DNA of 64,000 bases from Blastocatellia bacterium. GTDB taxonomy: Bacteria > Acidobacteriota > Blastocatellia > UBA7656. Made by a program: the position numbers and the translations under genes. Under the pieces are notes generated by a model. The model was not told the DNA's origin and ran no database searches. It saw only the letters and a program-made list of their open reading frames with translations. Within the stretch, counting starts at the first letter, position 1; the number at the start of each line of letters is the position of its first letter. Positions 40,473-49,917 of this stretch are shown one piece after another. Location: NCBI GenBank assembly GCA_035275065.1, contig DATENM010000035.1:62001-126000 (forward strand), in the 5' to 3' direction.

Positions 40473-41318
40473 CTAGGCCGCGCTTTCCGACACCCGCTCA
40501 GCCAACCACGCGGTGACGCGCTCGAAGAGCGCCCGCTTTTCCGGCTCGTTGAACAACTCGTGGTAGTAGCCCTCATAGATCGCTAGCTCTTTATCGGGCG
40601 AGCCGATGCGCGCAAACAACGCCTTTGTCGCTTCGACGCTCGCCAGACGGTCTGCCGTGCCGTGCATGACAAAGACCGGCGTGCGAATCCTTGCGGCCCA
40701 CTCCTGGACTTCGGCCATAGCGCGGGTCGCTTCGGCAAACCATTTCATGCTGACTTTGCGGTTGACGTGCGGGTCCGCGGCATAGGCAAGGCCGACCGCC
40801 GGGTCGCGGCTCAAGTGCGCCGGTTTGATTTCGTTATTGAGTCGCAGGCGCGGCGCGTAACGCAGACCGAGGCGGGCAATCAAGAGCTTATGCGCCGGCA
40901 CAGGGATCGCCACGGCGATGAGCGGAGCCGAGATGATCGCGCCCGCGATCCCGCTGCCCTTGCGCGCCAGGTAGCGCAAGGCCACCAGGCCCCCCATGCT
41001 GTGGCCGATGATAAACAGCGGCCGCCCGGCGGCGCAGTCGCGTGTCTTCGAGACGATCTTTTCGAGATCGTCATCATACTCGCCAAAACTTTCGACGTGG
41101 CCCGGCAGCCCGTCCGACAGGCCGTGGCCGCGCTGATCGTAAGCCGTCACCGCGTAGCCATTGGCGAGCAGGTGCTCGGTGAGCGCGGCGTACCTGCCGC
41201 TGTGCTCGCCAAAGCCATGAACGATTACCACGTCGCCGCGCGCCCCGGCCGCCTCGTGCCGGCGCAGGTAGAGTCGCAGGCCGTCGCCCGCCGTAATGGT
41301 CTCTTCGATGAAAGGCAT
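40473..41318 (-). CDS. Alpha/beta hydrolase, monoacylglycerol-lipase/lysophospholipase-like
   Basis: 281 residues from ATG 41318, preceded by GGGAGG; a longer in-frame start at 41438 lacks one. The nucleophile elbow is GHSMGG, the Asp is in VMHGTADRLAS and the His in YEGYYHELFNE, the pattern of Hydrolase_4 / monoglyceride lipases. An early HGFGEHSGRY gives the oxyanion region. No signal peptide is seen. It is convergent with the response-regulator gene and its substrate is unknown. Confidence 0.87.
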   Translation of the reverse strand: MPFIEETITAGDGLRLYLRRHEAAGARGDVVIVHGFGEHSGRYAALTEHLLANGYAVTAYDQRGHGLSDGLPGHVESFGEYDDDLEKIVSKTRDCAAGRPLFIIGHSMGGLVALRYLARKGSGIAGAIISAPLIAVAIPVPAHKLLIARLGLRYAPRLRLNNEIKPAHLSRDPAVGLAYAADPHVNRKVSMKWFAEATRAMAEVQEWAARIRTPVFVMHGTADRLASVEATKALFARIGSPDKELAIYEGYYHELFNEPEKRALFERVTAWLAERVSESAA

Positions 41319-41537
41319 TCGCGCCTCCCGATCTGCTGAAGGTGATTGCAAGCCCGCCTGATGTTGCCGCCAGATTAGTCGTTTATGCCACGAATTGCAA
41401 CCCGGCCCCGACAGATCAACTTCCGCCACCTCCGGCAATCCGCTTTCCGAGCCGCCGCGTAGTTAGCAGGTGCCGGCGCGTTCCTCGATATAGCGCCCGT
41501 CATCAGCTCACACAAGCGGTAAACAGGAGAAACTGGA

Positions 41538-42320
41538 ATGAACGGATTCCTGGGAACCGGCGCGACCATGCGCGCTGACCTCAACCTGCTCGTGCAAATC
41601 GCTATGGGCGTGGCGCTGCTCGTGGGAATGATCCTGGCGCGCAAAAAGAAGTTTGGAGCGCATAAGTGCTGCCAGGCCACAGTCGTCCTGCTCAACCTGC
41701 TGTTGATCTTTCTGATTATGGCGCCGTCGTTTCATCGCAGCGTCGAGCCGCAGGTGCCAGCCGGCTTGCGTGATGCGTATTACCTTTTGCCGTTCATCCA
41801 CGCGACGCTCGGCACCATCGCCGAGCTGCTGGGGCTCTACATCATCCTGGTCGCCGCCACCAACTGGCTGCCACGGCGCTTGAAGTTTGATCGTTACCGC
41901 CCCTGGATGCGCACCTGCCTGACGCTCTGGTGGGTAGTGATCCTGCTCGGCATCGCCACCTATTACGTCTGGTACGTCAAAGGCGCGAGCAAGCCCGCCG
42001 CGCAAACGCAGGCCACGACAACGACGAAACCGGCCACAGAGAGAGCGCCAAGAGTCACTGTCAAGATTTCAAACTTTCAGTTCACGCCTAAAGAATTGAC
42101 CGTCGCTGCCGGCACGACCGTCGAATGGATTGACGAGGCCGGAAACCACACGGTCAACGCCGATGACGATTCATTCAAGTCAGAACGGCTGGCGGCGGGC
42201 GCGAAGTACGAGCATAGCTTCGATAAGCCCGGCACCTATCCGTACTACTGTACCTTCCACGGCGACAAGCACGGCGAGGAGATGGCCGGCGTGATTACCG
42301 TCACAGAAGCTTCAAAGTAG
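41538..42320 (+). CDS. DUF420-like membrane domain fused to a cupredoxin domain
   Basis: 260 residues. The first ~150 have four hydrophobic helices with DUF420 features (KKKFGAHKCCQATVVLLNL, FIHATLGTIAELLGLY). A linker rich in Thr/Ala leads to a plastocyanin-like domain (about 170-260) with type-1 copper ligands: His in AGNHTVNA, then Cys and His in YYCTFHGD and Met near the end. It is likely a membrane-anchored periplasmic electron carrier. A strong AGGAG precedes the ATG. A stand-alone cupredoxin of the same type follows 32 bp later. Confidence 0.87.
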   Translation: MNGFLGTGATMRADLNLLVQIAMGVALLVGMILARKKKFGAHKCCQATVVLLNLLLIFLIMAPSFHRSVEPQVPAGLRDAYYLLPFIHATLGTIAELLGLYIILVAATNWLPRRLKFDRYRPWMRTCLTLWWVVILLGIATYYVWYVKGASKPAAQTQATTTTKPATERAPRVTVKISNFQFTPKELTVAAGTTVEWIDEAGNHTVNADDDSFKSERLAAGAKYEHSFDKPGTYPYYCTFHGDKHGEEMAGVITVTEASK

Positions 42321-42352
42321 CACACTTACTCATTGAACAAAGGAGAAACGTC

Positions 42353-42718
42353 ATGAAGAAAACCCTTAGCATATTCCTGGCAAGCGCCATCGTTCTGGCG
42401 ATGGCGTCTATGGCGACGGCGCGGGTCAAGCGTCCGGGCGCAGCGGCGCGCCCGGCTGCCGCGGCGACGGTCAAGATCAGCAATTTCCAGTTTACGCCGA
42501 AGACCCTCACCGTTCCGGTCGGCGGCACCGTCGAATGGAACAACGAAGCCGGACGCCACATGGTCGAAGCCGATGACGGCTCGTTCAAATCCGATGTGCT
42601 GAAGGCCGGCGACAAGTTCTCGTTCACCTTTGCCAAGGCCGGCAAGTATCCGTATCACTGCACGTTCCATGGCGACAAAGGCGGCAAGGACATGGCCGGC
42701 ACCATTGTCGTCAAATAA
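42353..42718 (+). CDS. Secreted plastocyanin-like cupredoxin
   Basis: 121 residues with a signal peptide ending MASMATA. Type-1 copper ligands are visible: His in AGRHMVEA, Cys in YHCTFHGD with the following His, and Met in GKDMAG. It is clearly paralogous to the C-terminal domain of the gene before it (shared KISNFQFTPK and SFKSD/E..). It probably carries electrons in the periplasm. GGAG precedes the ATG and the two genes are evidently co-transcribed. Confidence 0.9.
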   Translation: MKKTLSIFLASAIVLAMASMATARVKRPGAAARPAAAATVKISNFQFTPKTLTVPVGGTVEWNNEAGRHMVEADDGSFKSDVLKAGDKFSFTFAKAGKYPYHCTFHGDKGGKDMAGTIVVK

Positions 42719-42740
42719 ATCGGCGAATCGCGCAAAAGAA

Positions 42741-42815
42741 AAACACAGGGACACAGGGACACAGGGGAGGCCAGGAGAATACTCTGTGTCTCCGCGCCTC
42801 TGTGTCTCTGTGTTT
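42741..42815. repeat. ACACAGGG/CCTCTGTGT inverted words after the cupredoxin gene
   Basis: 42741-42758 (tandem ACACAGGG words) pairs with 42798-42815 (CTCTGTGTCTCTGTGTTT), allowing two A/G differences. It lies in the 281-bp gap before the M14 gene, which otherwise shows nothing recognisable. Confidence 0.6.
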
Positions 42816-42999
42816 AATCTCCCTTTCACTGGTGATTAGCCCGACGACCCTGGCCTAATTCCCTTCCCGCTTGACTTGACCATTCGCGCTTCATAAGATT
42901 CATCCGGTCTCCGAGCAATTCGCTTCGCCTCCCGACCGCCGTCGAGACTCGTTCGGGAGACGCCCTGGTTTCTCAATACCATCGCTTTAGGAAGTCGCT

Positions 43000-45159
43000 A
43001 TGCGCCATCGGCCGCTGCTGGTCATCCTCGTATTGTTCGCAATCTCCGCCACACAGTTCGCGGGCCAGGTGGTTTCCACACAGAGCGCCGGCGGCGCGCC
43101 GGTCGTCGCTCGCGTGACGCTCAGCAACACGAATGACCGCGCCCGCTTCCTGCAACTCGGCCTCGATCTGTTAGAGATGCGCCGCGGCGATGACCTGTTC
43201 ATTCTCACCACGCCGGCACAGATCAACGAGCTGCGCGCCAAAGGCTGGGCCATTCGCACCGACAGCGAGCAGACGGCGCTCTTCAGTCAGCAGATGGCGC
43301 TCAACACCTATCGCAGCGGCTATCGCACGGTCGCCGAGATGCGCGATTACTTGAACAGCAAGGCGGCGCTGTACCCGAATCTCGCCGAAGTCTTCACCTA
43401 CGGCCAGAGCTGGGAGAAAGTGCATAGCGGCGGCACAGCCGGATGGGACCTGTTTGGCATCACGCTGACCAACCGGCAGACCTCTGGCCCCAAGCCAACC
43501 TTCTTTTTGATGGCGGCGATTCACGCCCGCGAGCTGACGACTTCCGAGCTGGCGCTGCGCTTCATCGATTACCTGTTGAGCAACTATGGCACGGATGGCG
43601 ACGTGACCTGGCTGCTCGATGAGCACCGCATCGTCATCGTGCCGGCAGCCAATCCCGATGGCCGGGTGATCGCCGAATCCGGTTATTATCAGCGCAAGAA
43701 CACCAACACGACCTACGGCGGCGGCTGTTCAAATCCGCCAACCGTATCCAACCAGTATGGCGTTGACCTGAATCGCAACTCGGACTTCAAGTGGGGCACG
43801 GTGGACTCGCCCTCGCAGCCGCGCTGCGGGCAGACCTATCCGGGGCCGACCGTCGCCAGCGAGCCGGAGACCGCCGCGCTGGAAGCCCTGGTGCGCGGCC
43901 TGTTCGCAGATCAGCGCGGCCCGGCTGACACAGACGCCGCGCCGCTCTCGACGACCGGCGTTTTTCTCACGCTGCATTCTTATAGCAACCTGGTGCTATG
44001 GCCGTGGGGCTGGACGTCGCAGACCTCGCCCAACAATGCCAGCTTTGTTTACATGGGGACCAAGCTCGCTTCTTACAATGGCTTTACGCCTGAGCAGTCG
44101 GTGGGGCTCTATCCGACATCGGGGACGACCGACGATTGGGCGTATGGCGAGCTGGGCATTGCCGCAATGACTTTTGAAGTCGGGCCGGATTCGGGAACCT
44201 GCGGCGGCTTCTTTCCGCCCTTCTCCTGCCTGGACGGCAACAGCGGCGGCAGCTTCTGGCCGCGCAACCTGCCGGCTTTCATCTATGCCGCGCGCATCGC
44301 CCGCGCGCCTTATCAACTCGTCCTAGGCCCTTCGCCGGAATCGGTCACGGCGACGGCGGCGGGCGCAAACACCTTTGCCCTGCGCGCTCAGTTTGACGAG
44401 CAGTACAACGGCGGGCAGAACATCGCGGCGGCAGAGTATTATCTGGACACGCCGCCCTGGCGCGGTGGCTCGCCGGTGGCGATGACGGCGCTCGATGGCA
44501 GCTTCAACAGCGTCAACGAAAGCGCCGCGGCCACGGTCGGGCCGCTCGCGGCTCGTCACCTGATTTACGTGCGCGGGCGCGACACGCTTGGCAACTGGGG
44601 GCCCGTGCGAGCCGTTGTCGTCAATGCCACTGACTGCGGAACGACGCTTTCGCCGCCGTCGGCGGGGTTCGAAGCCCGAGGCGGCGCCGGCGTCTTTCAG
44701 CTTACGGGGTCGGAGAATTGTCCCTGGTCGCTCACCGGCAGCGACAGTTGGATTGCGGTGACTTCGACAGCCGCCGGCATCGGTAACACGGCGGTCAACT
44801 TTGAGGTGCGCGAAAACTTTGCCGAGCAACCGCGCACCGGCAGCATCACGGTCGGCGGGCAGGTCTTTACGGTCAATCAAGCGGGCCTGTCGCAGGGCGG
44901 CTGCGCCATCAGTTTCACGCCGGGCAATCAGGTCGTCAGCCCGGGCGGCGGCGACGGCTCGATCAACATCACGGCGACAATCAATTGTCTCTGGACGGCG
45001 AAAAGTAAGGTGGACTGGATTACCGTCACCTCGTCGCCGAGCGGCTTCGGGTCGGGAGCGGTCAGCTTTCAGGTCGCCGCCAATCCTTCGTCCGTCACCC
45101 GCAAAGGCGCCATCGTCATCGCCGGGCAGCGGTTTGTGGTCAAGCAAAAGGGCAGCTAG
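43000..45159 (+). CDS. Secreted M14-family carboxypeptidase with C-terminal BACON domains
   Basis: 719 residues with a signal peptide (LLVILVLFAISATQF). The M14 zinc site is H175 and E178 (AAIHARELTTSE) with H326 (FLTLHSYSN), and the catalytic Glu is about E393 (MTFEVGPDSG), as in carboxypeptidase T. After ~440 there is a beta-rich linker and two BACON-type domains (about 550-635 and 640-719), ending AIVIAGQRFVVKQKGS. That ending closely resembles the subtilase at 35384. It is likely an exported peptide-degrading enzyme. AGGAAG precedes the ATG. Confidence 0.92.
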   Translation: MRHRPLLVILVLFAISATQFAGQVVSTQSAGGAPVVARVTLSNTNDRARFLQLGLDLLEMRRGDDLFILTTPAQINELRAKGWAIRTDSEQTALFSQQMALNTYRSGYRTVAEMRDYLNSKAALYPNLAEVFTYGQSWEKVHSGGTAGWDLFGITLTNRQTSGPKPTFFLMAAIHARELTTSELALRFIDYLLSNYGTDGDVTWLLDEHRIVIVPAANPDGRVIAESGYYQRKNTNTTYGGGCSNPPTVSNQYGVDLNRNSDFKWGTVDSPSQPRCGQTYPGPTVASEPETAALEALVRGLFADQRGPADTDAAPLSTTGVFLTLHSYSNLVLWPWGWTSQTSPNNASFVYMGTKLASYNGFTPEQSVGLYPTSGTTDDWAYGELGIAAMTFEVGPDSGTCGGFFPPFSCLDGNSGGSFWPRNLPAFIYAARIARAPYQLVLGPSPESVTATAAGANTFALRAQFDEQYNGGQNIAAAEYYLDTPPWRGGSPVAMTALDGSFNSVNESAAATVGPLAARHLIYVRGRDTLGNWGPVRAVVVNATDCGTTLSPPSAGFEARGGAGVFQLTGSENCPWSLTGSDSWIAVTSTAAGIGNTAVNFEVRENFAEQPRTGSITVGGQVFTVNQAGLSQGGCAISFTPGNQVVSPGGGDGSINITATINCLWTAKSKVDWITVTSSPSGFGSGAVSFQVAANPSSVTRKGAIVIAGQRFVVKQKGS

Positions 45160-45185
45160 CTCCCGCCGCTAACGCCGACACGTCG

Positions 45186-45650
45186 CTAATCATCTGATTC
45201 GGCATCGTCGCCGCTGATCTCGTAACGCGATGTGACCTTCGCGGTGGCGGCGAGCATCGCCGAAACGCTGCAATACTTCGTCTCCGATAGCTCGATAGCG
45301 CGGGCGACGGCGCGCTCGTCGATCTGGCCGCCGCGGACGCGGTGGACGACTTCGATGTCGGTGTAGATGCGCGGGTGCTCGTCACGGCGCGTGCCGCGCA
45401 CTTCGATCTCATAAGCCGTCACCCGCTGGCGTTTCTTTTCGAGAATCGAAATCACATCGGCGCCGGTGCAGCCGCCGAGGGCGATCAACAACAACTCCAT
45501 CGGCGACGGCGCGCTCATCTGGTCATGCGAGAAGCTGGTCACGATGGCGTGGCCGCTCGCCGATTCGGCGACAAAGGCTTCTTCACCGGTGTAGCGCAGG
45601 CGCATCACTTTGGTTTCGACATGTGGCGGCTGGCTCGTATTGCTGGTCAT
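45186..45650 (-). CDS. OsmC-family protein
   Basis: 154 residues, full length for OsmC/YhfA-type proteins. Both conserved cysteines are present (ALGGCTGAD and ETKYCSVS), as needed for thiol-dependent peroxide reduction. The start MTSNTSQPPHVETKVMRLRY is as expected. It is probably cytosolic and acts in oxidative-stress defence. It lies 15 bp after the sulfotransferase gene, but a functional link is unlikely. Confidence 0.9.
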   Translation of the reverse strand: MTSNTSQPPHVETKVMRLRYTGEEAFVAESASGHAIVTSFSHDQMSAPSPMELLLIALGGCTGADVISILEKKRQRVTAYEIEVRGTRRDEHPRIYTDIEVVHRVRGGQIDERAVARAIELSETKYCSVSAMLAATAKVTSRYEISGDDAESDD

Positions 45651-45665
45651 AATCCTCCTCGGTGT

Positions 45666-46427
45666 TCATTGCGGCGCGGGCGCGGGAGCCATGGCTTTCG
45701 CCTCGCCGCACAATCTGATGTAGTAGTCCATCACGTCGGGCGTCATCTTTTCTTCGATGCGCTCTCGCGTCGTCGCCCAGTTATGCCTTAACGACATAGA
45801 GATCGTTGAGCAGGCATGTTCAATCGCTTCCGAAGTGACTGGTATCTCTAGCAGGCCCAGGACGCGCCGCAGCTCTGCTTGAGGATTGAAAAAGTAAGCG
45901 TTGTAATGCGTCACCACCCGCTCAGCCGGCCGCGTCGTGGCGAGCAACTGTTGGTAATACTTCAGACATAGATTCATGCCGAAGGCGTATGAAGAATTGG
46001 CGCGCTGATTAAGCGATTCGGCGACCTCGACAGGGCTTCTGAGGCAGACGAGAATCTTCAGGTCTGGGATCAAGCGCTTCCAGAAATGGAGCATTAAGGT
46101 ATTGCGCGGGTCTTTCCAGCCCCACGGCTCATAAGGGCTGAATTGCCTGATGAGTTCCGCGGCCTCTTCCCGGAGGTCGGCCATCTCGTCCCCCATTTCC
46201 CACCCTTCGGTCATCGCGGGCGGCAGGTCCCAACCGCCGCCTAATCGCGCCAGGGCTTCTTCGTTCACCCGAACGAACTGGCGGTTCTCCCAAAACCCGG
46301 CCTCGTTGTCGAAAGACGCCGCCACCGCAAGGTCGCTCTCCGGCCCCAGGTAGACGCCACACAGATTAAGTAGCCTGGTTACCATTGAAGTGCCGGAGCG
46401 ATGCATTCCGGCTATACAGATCGGCAT
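45666..46427 (-). CDS. Sulfotransferase-family protein
   Basis: 253 residues. The PAPS 5'-phosphosulfate loop is at the N-terminus (CIAGMHRSGTSMVTRLLNL), and LKILVCLRSPVEVAESL is the 3'-phosphate-binding strand-turn. Such proteins sulfate glycans or lipids. Its position beside two glycosyltransferases on the same strand suggests sulfation of a cell-surface glycan (inference). The acceptor is unknown. Confidence 0.83.
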   Translation of the reverse strand: MPICIAGMHRSGTSMVTRLLNLCGVYLGPESDLAVAASFDNEAGFWENRQFVRVNEEALARLGGGWDLPPAMTEGWEMGDEMADLREEAAELIRQFSPYEPWGWKDPRNTLMLHFWKRLIPDLKILVCLRSPVEVAESLNQRANSSYAFGMNLCLKYYQQLLATTRPAERVVTHYNAYFFNPQAELRRVLGLLEIPVTSEAIEHACSTISMSLRHNWATTRERIEEKMTPDVMDYYIRLCGEAKAMAPAPAPQ

Positions 46428-46476
46428 TCATCCTCCTGTGCAGAGGTACGGAACATCGCGGACGGCCAGGCTATGT

Positions 46477-47589
46477 TCATAATCCCCTTTGCCATAGATC
46501 AGTCAAGATAGTCTTGTGCTCAAAGATATTTGACTTTCTAGCCTGCTCGAACCCGATTTCTCGCATCTCGTCGGGGACAGGCCGGCGGATGATGTCGGCC
46601 ACCTCGCTGATCGACTCATAGATGAAACCAGCCGCACCGATATACTCGCGCAGGTCGGGTCGCAAGTTAGGGATACAGATGCCCAGGCCGGCGGCTTGCG
46701 CCTCGGCGATTGCCATCGGCCAGCCGACCGTGCCAATCTCGCGCGATGCGGTGTAGACGAGCCAGCGGTGCTTCTTATACTCGGCGGGCATCTCGTCCGG
46801 CTCAATCGGCGGCATGATCCTCACCGCATTCCCTTTTGATTCGTTATACAGCGCCAACTGATCCACCATGTGCCCGACCGCATAGAGGTTGAACTCCGTG
46901 CCGGGAAACTGACAGGCCAGGTCAATAAAGTCTTCCATCCGCTTCTTTGGAATCGCCGCGCCGACGTTCATGACGGCCCCGCCGTTCGGCGAGCGGTCGT
47001 GAAAGCGGGGGTAATTCACCACAGGGTAACAGTCGAGGATTTTTTCGCCGCGAATACCGGCGTTTTCAAGCAAGGGCCGGGTGAAAGGAAAACTGAGAAT
47101 CCCAAAACAGAGGTCATGGTTGATAACGGCTGCCGCCCTCCTGGCCATTTCGGAATCTCTGGCAAGCGTGTCGAACGAATGCGCCCTGATCGTAAAGGGG
47201 GTGTTCAGCCATCCTTGATCGATTAACGCCGCAAGGATTTCCGACTGGTTGAGATAATGGCTGTGTAAAAGATGTGGCCGAAACTCTTCTATGGCTTCCC
47301 GTATCATTGCCGGGTCGGCGATCTTTCGGAACGGGACGCATCGTTTGTAAGGAACGTTCGCCTCGGATACGCTGATCACCGAGATTTCATAGTCGGCCTG
47401 CAAGGCTTCGATTTCAGATCGGATGTAGGTCTGAGATATCTGCGGGAAATTGCGAGCGATGTACATCACGCGCGGCCTTTCTTTCTCTGCCGCTTGCGTA
47501 CCGCGGTCTGACCGGTTCAAGCGCCGGGCCAGGGGCTTCAACAACGTGCGCCACCGCCGAGCCTCTGATTCGATTTTCTGCGGCATCAT
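46477..47589 (-). CDS. Glycosyltransferase, GT4-like (GT-B fold)
   Basis: 370 residues. RPRVMYIARNFPQISQTYIRSEIEAL is the usual N-terminal donor-independent start of GT4 enzymes acting on surface polysaccharides. The C-terminal half has GWPMAIAEAQAAGLGICIPN, the nucleotide-sugar binding region with the EAQAxG motif. It lacks a signal peptide and is likely cytosolic/membrane-peripheral. It lies between the sulfotransferase and a GT2 gene with 14-50 bp gaps, one operon. Confidence 0.85.
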   Translation of the reverse strand: MMPQKIESEARRWRTLLKPLARRLNRSDRGTQAAEKERPRVMYIARNFPQISQTYIRSEIEALQADYEISVISVSEANVPYKRCVPFRKIADPAMIREAIEEFRPHLLHSHYLNQSEILAALIDQGWLNTPFTIRAHSFDTLARDSEMARRAAAVINHDLCFGILSFPFTRPLLENAGIRGEKILDCYPVVNYPRFHDRSPNGGAVMNVGAAIPKKRMEDFIDLACQFPGTEFNLYAVGHMVDQLALYNESKGNAVRIMPPIEPDEMPAEYKKHRWLVYTASREIGTVGWPMAIAEAQAAGLGICIPNLRPDLREYIGAAGFIYESISEVADIIRRPVPDEMREIGFEQARKSNIFEHKTILTDLWQRGL

Positions 47590-47603
47590 TCTCCTCTCGG
47601 TCT

Positions 47604-48404
47604 CTATGATATCGATTCAGCAATATAGTGTTGACTGCGCGGATTGGCAGCGTCGAGCTGATCGTCAGAGATGTAGGTGCGCAGCTCCGCCTGCGAAGGC
47701 AGTTGAATGGTTTGCGACTTGAACCGCTCGCGCCATCCATGCCATCCGACTTCCAGCGCCGCCGGGTCGTGCCGCCGGTTTGCGTACTTACGGATTGCAT
47801 GCGGCACGCTCAGAAACAGGTAATGCTTCAGGAGAAATGCGTCGGGATACATGCGCAGGCCCGGGAAACGGACCTGATGCCCGGCTGACCAGGCCAGGTC
47901 AACCCGCTCAGGCTGCCGCTTCCAGGCATTCAGCCTGTGGGGGAACGCCGGCAGGAACGGATAATACCAGCGCATCGTCTCGCGGAAATGGGGATGGTCA
48001 TGGTCGGGCGACTCTATCGTCGGGGTGAAGGTGAATTCCTGGAAGTTAATCGCGTTGTAGCCTTGCCCCTCGACTTCGGCGAATGCTTGTGCGAGGGTAC
48101 GGTCGGAGCGCGGAGGCACGCGAATTTCATCCGCATCTACGTGCATGAACCAGTCCGCATCGAGTTCGGCGGCAAGCTCCTCTTTACGATTCAGTATACT
48201 CTTCAAGTTGAATACGCCGGCGCGCGCGAATGTCTCCCTACCGATCAGCCCCCGGTTCACGTAACATTCGGCAATCTCAACGGTGTGATCTGTGGAAGAG
48301 TTATCTATCAGGTAAACCTCGACGCCTTGCGCGAACAGGTGCTCAAGACAACCCGCAATGAAGCGGTCTTCGTTGTAAGTTGCTAATAAGGCGATAACCC
48401 GCAT
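47604..48404 (-). CDS. Glycosyltransferase family 2 protein
   Basis: 266 residues. The GT-A fold is clear: ALLATYNEDRFIAGCLEHL, VYLIDNSSTDHTVEIA and the metal-binding DxD-like MHVDADE. The C-terminal ~80 residues are Trp/Arg-rich. No membrane segment is seen. It starts the minus-strand operon that continues through GT4 to the sulfotransferase. Donor and acceptor are unknown. Confidence 0.87.
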   Translation of the reverse strand: MRVIALLATYNEDRFIAGCLEHLFAQGVEVYLIDNSSTDHTVEIAECYVNRGLIGRETFARAGVFNLKSILNRKEELAAELDADWFMHVDADEIRVPPRSDRTLAQAFAEVEGQGYNAINFQEFTFTPTIESPDHDHPHFRETMRWYYPFLPAFPHRLNAWKRQPERVDLAWSAGHQVRFPGLRMYPDAFLLKHYLFLSVPHAIRKYANRRHDPAALEVGWHGWRERFKSQTIQLPSQAELRTYISDDQLDAANPRSQHYIAESIS

Positions 48405-48604
48405 GCCAACCTCGCTGTTCAGACGTTGCGGATTATACTTTAATTTCCAGGGCGGCGGCTATGCGCGGGGCGCAGGGCGACTGTGTGCGCAGCCAGCCTT
48501 TGATGCTCGAAAAGGGGGCAGCAGCCCGCCCAACACAGCGTCTCCGCCGCGCACACACCCACGCGGTTGGCGTTTCGTCGCCCGGCGTTTATGATGTTCA
48601 ATTC

Positions 48605-49720
48605 ATGACACGTCATCATATTCTGGTTATCGCTGGCACACGGCCCGAAGTCATCAAGATGGCTCCGGTCGTGCGCGAGTTGGAGCGGCGCGCCGACCGC
48701 TTCCAACTCACCTTCGCGACTACGGGGCAGCACCGCGAGATGCTCGACCAGGTGCTCGCCGTTTTTGATCTCAAGCCGCAGGTTGATCTTGAGCTGATGG
48801 AGCCGTCGCAGAGCCTGGCGCGCTTGAACGCTCGCGCCCTGGTTGCCCTCTCCGACCTGTTCACAGAACTGCGCCCCGATACGGTGCTGATTCAAGGCGA
48901 CACGACCACGGCGATGGCGGCGGCAATGGCGGCATTTTATCAAGGCATCCGCGTCGGCCACGTCGAAGCCGGGCTGCGCTCGTTCAACCCGCATAGTCCC
49001 TTCCCCGAAGAGATGAACCGCCGCGTTGCCGCCTGCGTCACCGACCTGCACTTCGCGCCTACGCAGCGCGCCCGCCGCCATCTGCTCAGTGAAGGCGTCG
49101 CCACTGAAGCGATCTTTCTGACCGGCAACACGATTGTTGATGCGCTGGGTATGTTGAATCTCGCCGAAGCGTTCGACAACCGCCAGTTGTCGGCGGTCCC
49201 GTTCCGCGACCGCCGCGTCTTGCTGGTGACGGCGCACCGCCGCGAGAGCTTCGGCGAGCCGTTGCGCGCCATCTGCCGGGCGCTTGTGGCCCTGGCACAA
49301 CGATTCGACAATATCGAAATCGTTTACCCTGTGCATCTCAACCCGCAGGTCAAGCGCCTCGTGCATCAAGAGATCGGCGACCAGCCGCGCATTCATTTGA
49401 TCGCGCCGGTCGCTTACGACGACCTGTTGCGGCTGTTGCGGTGCTGTTATCTGGTGCTGACCGATTCGGGCGGCATACAGGAAGAGGCGCCATCGTTCCA
49501 CAAGCCCGTGCTGGTGCTGCGCGATGTGACCGAGCGGCCGGAGTTGATCGAAGCGCATGCGGGGCGACTGGTCGGCACAGACACCGAGCGCATCGTTGAA
49601 GCCGCCGCCGAATTGCTCACAGAGCCGCACGCCTATATCGCCATGAGTCAGGTCGCCAACCCATTCGGCGACGGGCTCGCGGCTAAGCGCATCGCCGAGA
49701 TTCTTGCCGAGCGTCTGTGA
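48605..49720 (+). CDS. wecB: UDP-N-acetylglucosamine 2-epimerase (non-hydrolysing)
   Basis: 371 residues from ATG 48605 (MTRHHILVIAGTRPE); a 48-residue in-frame extension to 48461 is Arg-rich and unlike the family. GTRPEVIKMAPV, VEAGLRSFNPHSPFPEEMNR, HRRESFG and TDSGGIQEEAPS are the WecB hallmarks. It forms UDP-ManNAc from UDP-GlcNAc, the product of GlmU. It faces away from the GT2 operon and its substrate supply fits a surface-glycan locus. Confidence 0.94.
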   Translation: MTRHHILVIAGTRPEVIKMAPVVRELERRADRFQLTFATTGQHREMLDQVLAVFDLKPQVDLELMEPSQSLARLNARALVALSDLFTELRPDTVLIQGDTTTAMAAAMAAFYQGIRVGHVEAGLRSFNPHSPFPEEMNRRVAACVTDLHFAPTQRARRHLLSEGVATEAIFLTGNTIVDALGMLNLAEAFDNRQLSAVPFRDRRVLLVTAHRRESFGEPLRAICRALVALAQRFDNIEIVYPVHLNPQVKRLVHQEIGDQPRIHLIAPVAYDDLLRLLRCCYLVLTDSGGIQEEAPSFHKPVLVLRDVTERPELIEAHAGRLVGTDTERIVEAAAELLTEPHAYIAMSQVANPFGDGLAAKRIAEILAERL

Positions 49721-49917
49721 AAGTGGATAGGCGTATAGCCGCAACGGACACGCGCCGCCAGGCAGCCGAGTGACCGCCCGGTGGCGAGCCAGCCGGCGCA
49801 ACGTTGATTACCCTGGCGCTGAACTTTATCCGCGCCCGTGTTACAAAATCCTATTCCGAATCCGGCACCTCCTCACGCTGTTTGACGGCGCCCATTCAAA
49901 TCATCTAGGAGGAACTA

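Noticed and set aside
48440..49801. 453-residue minus-strand open frame opposite wecB
   Set aside because: Fully antisense to a clear WecB; Arg/His/Gln-rich composition typical of GC-rich shadow frames.
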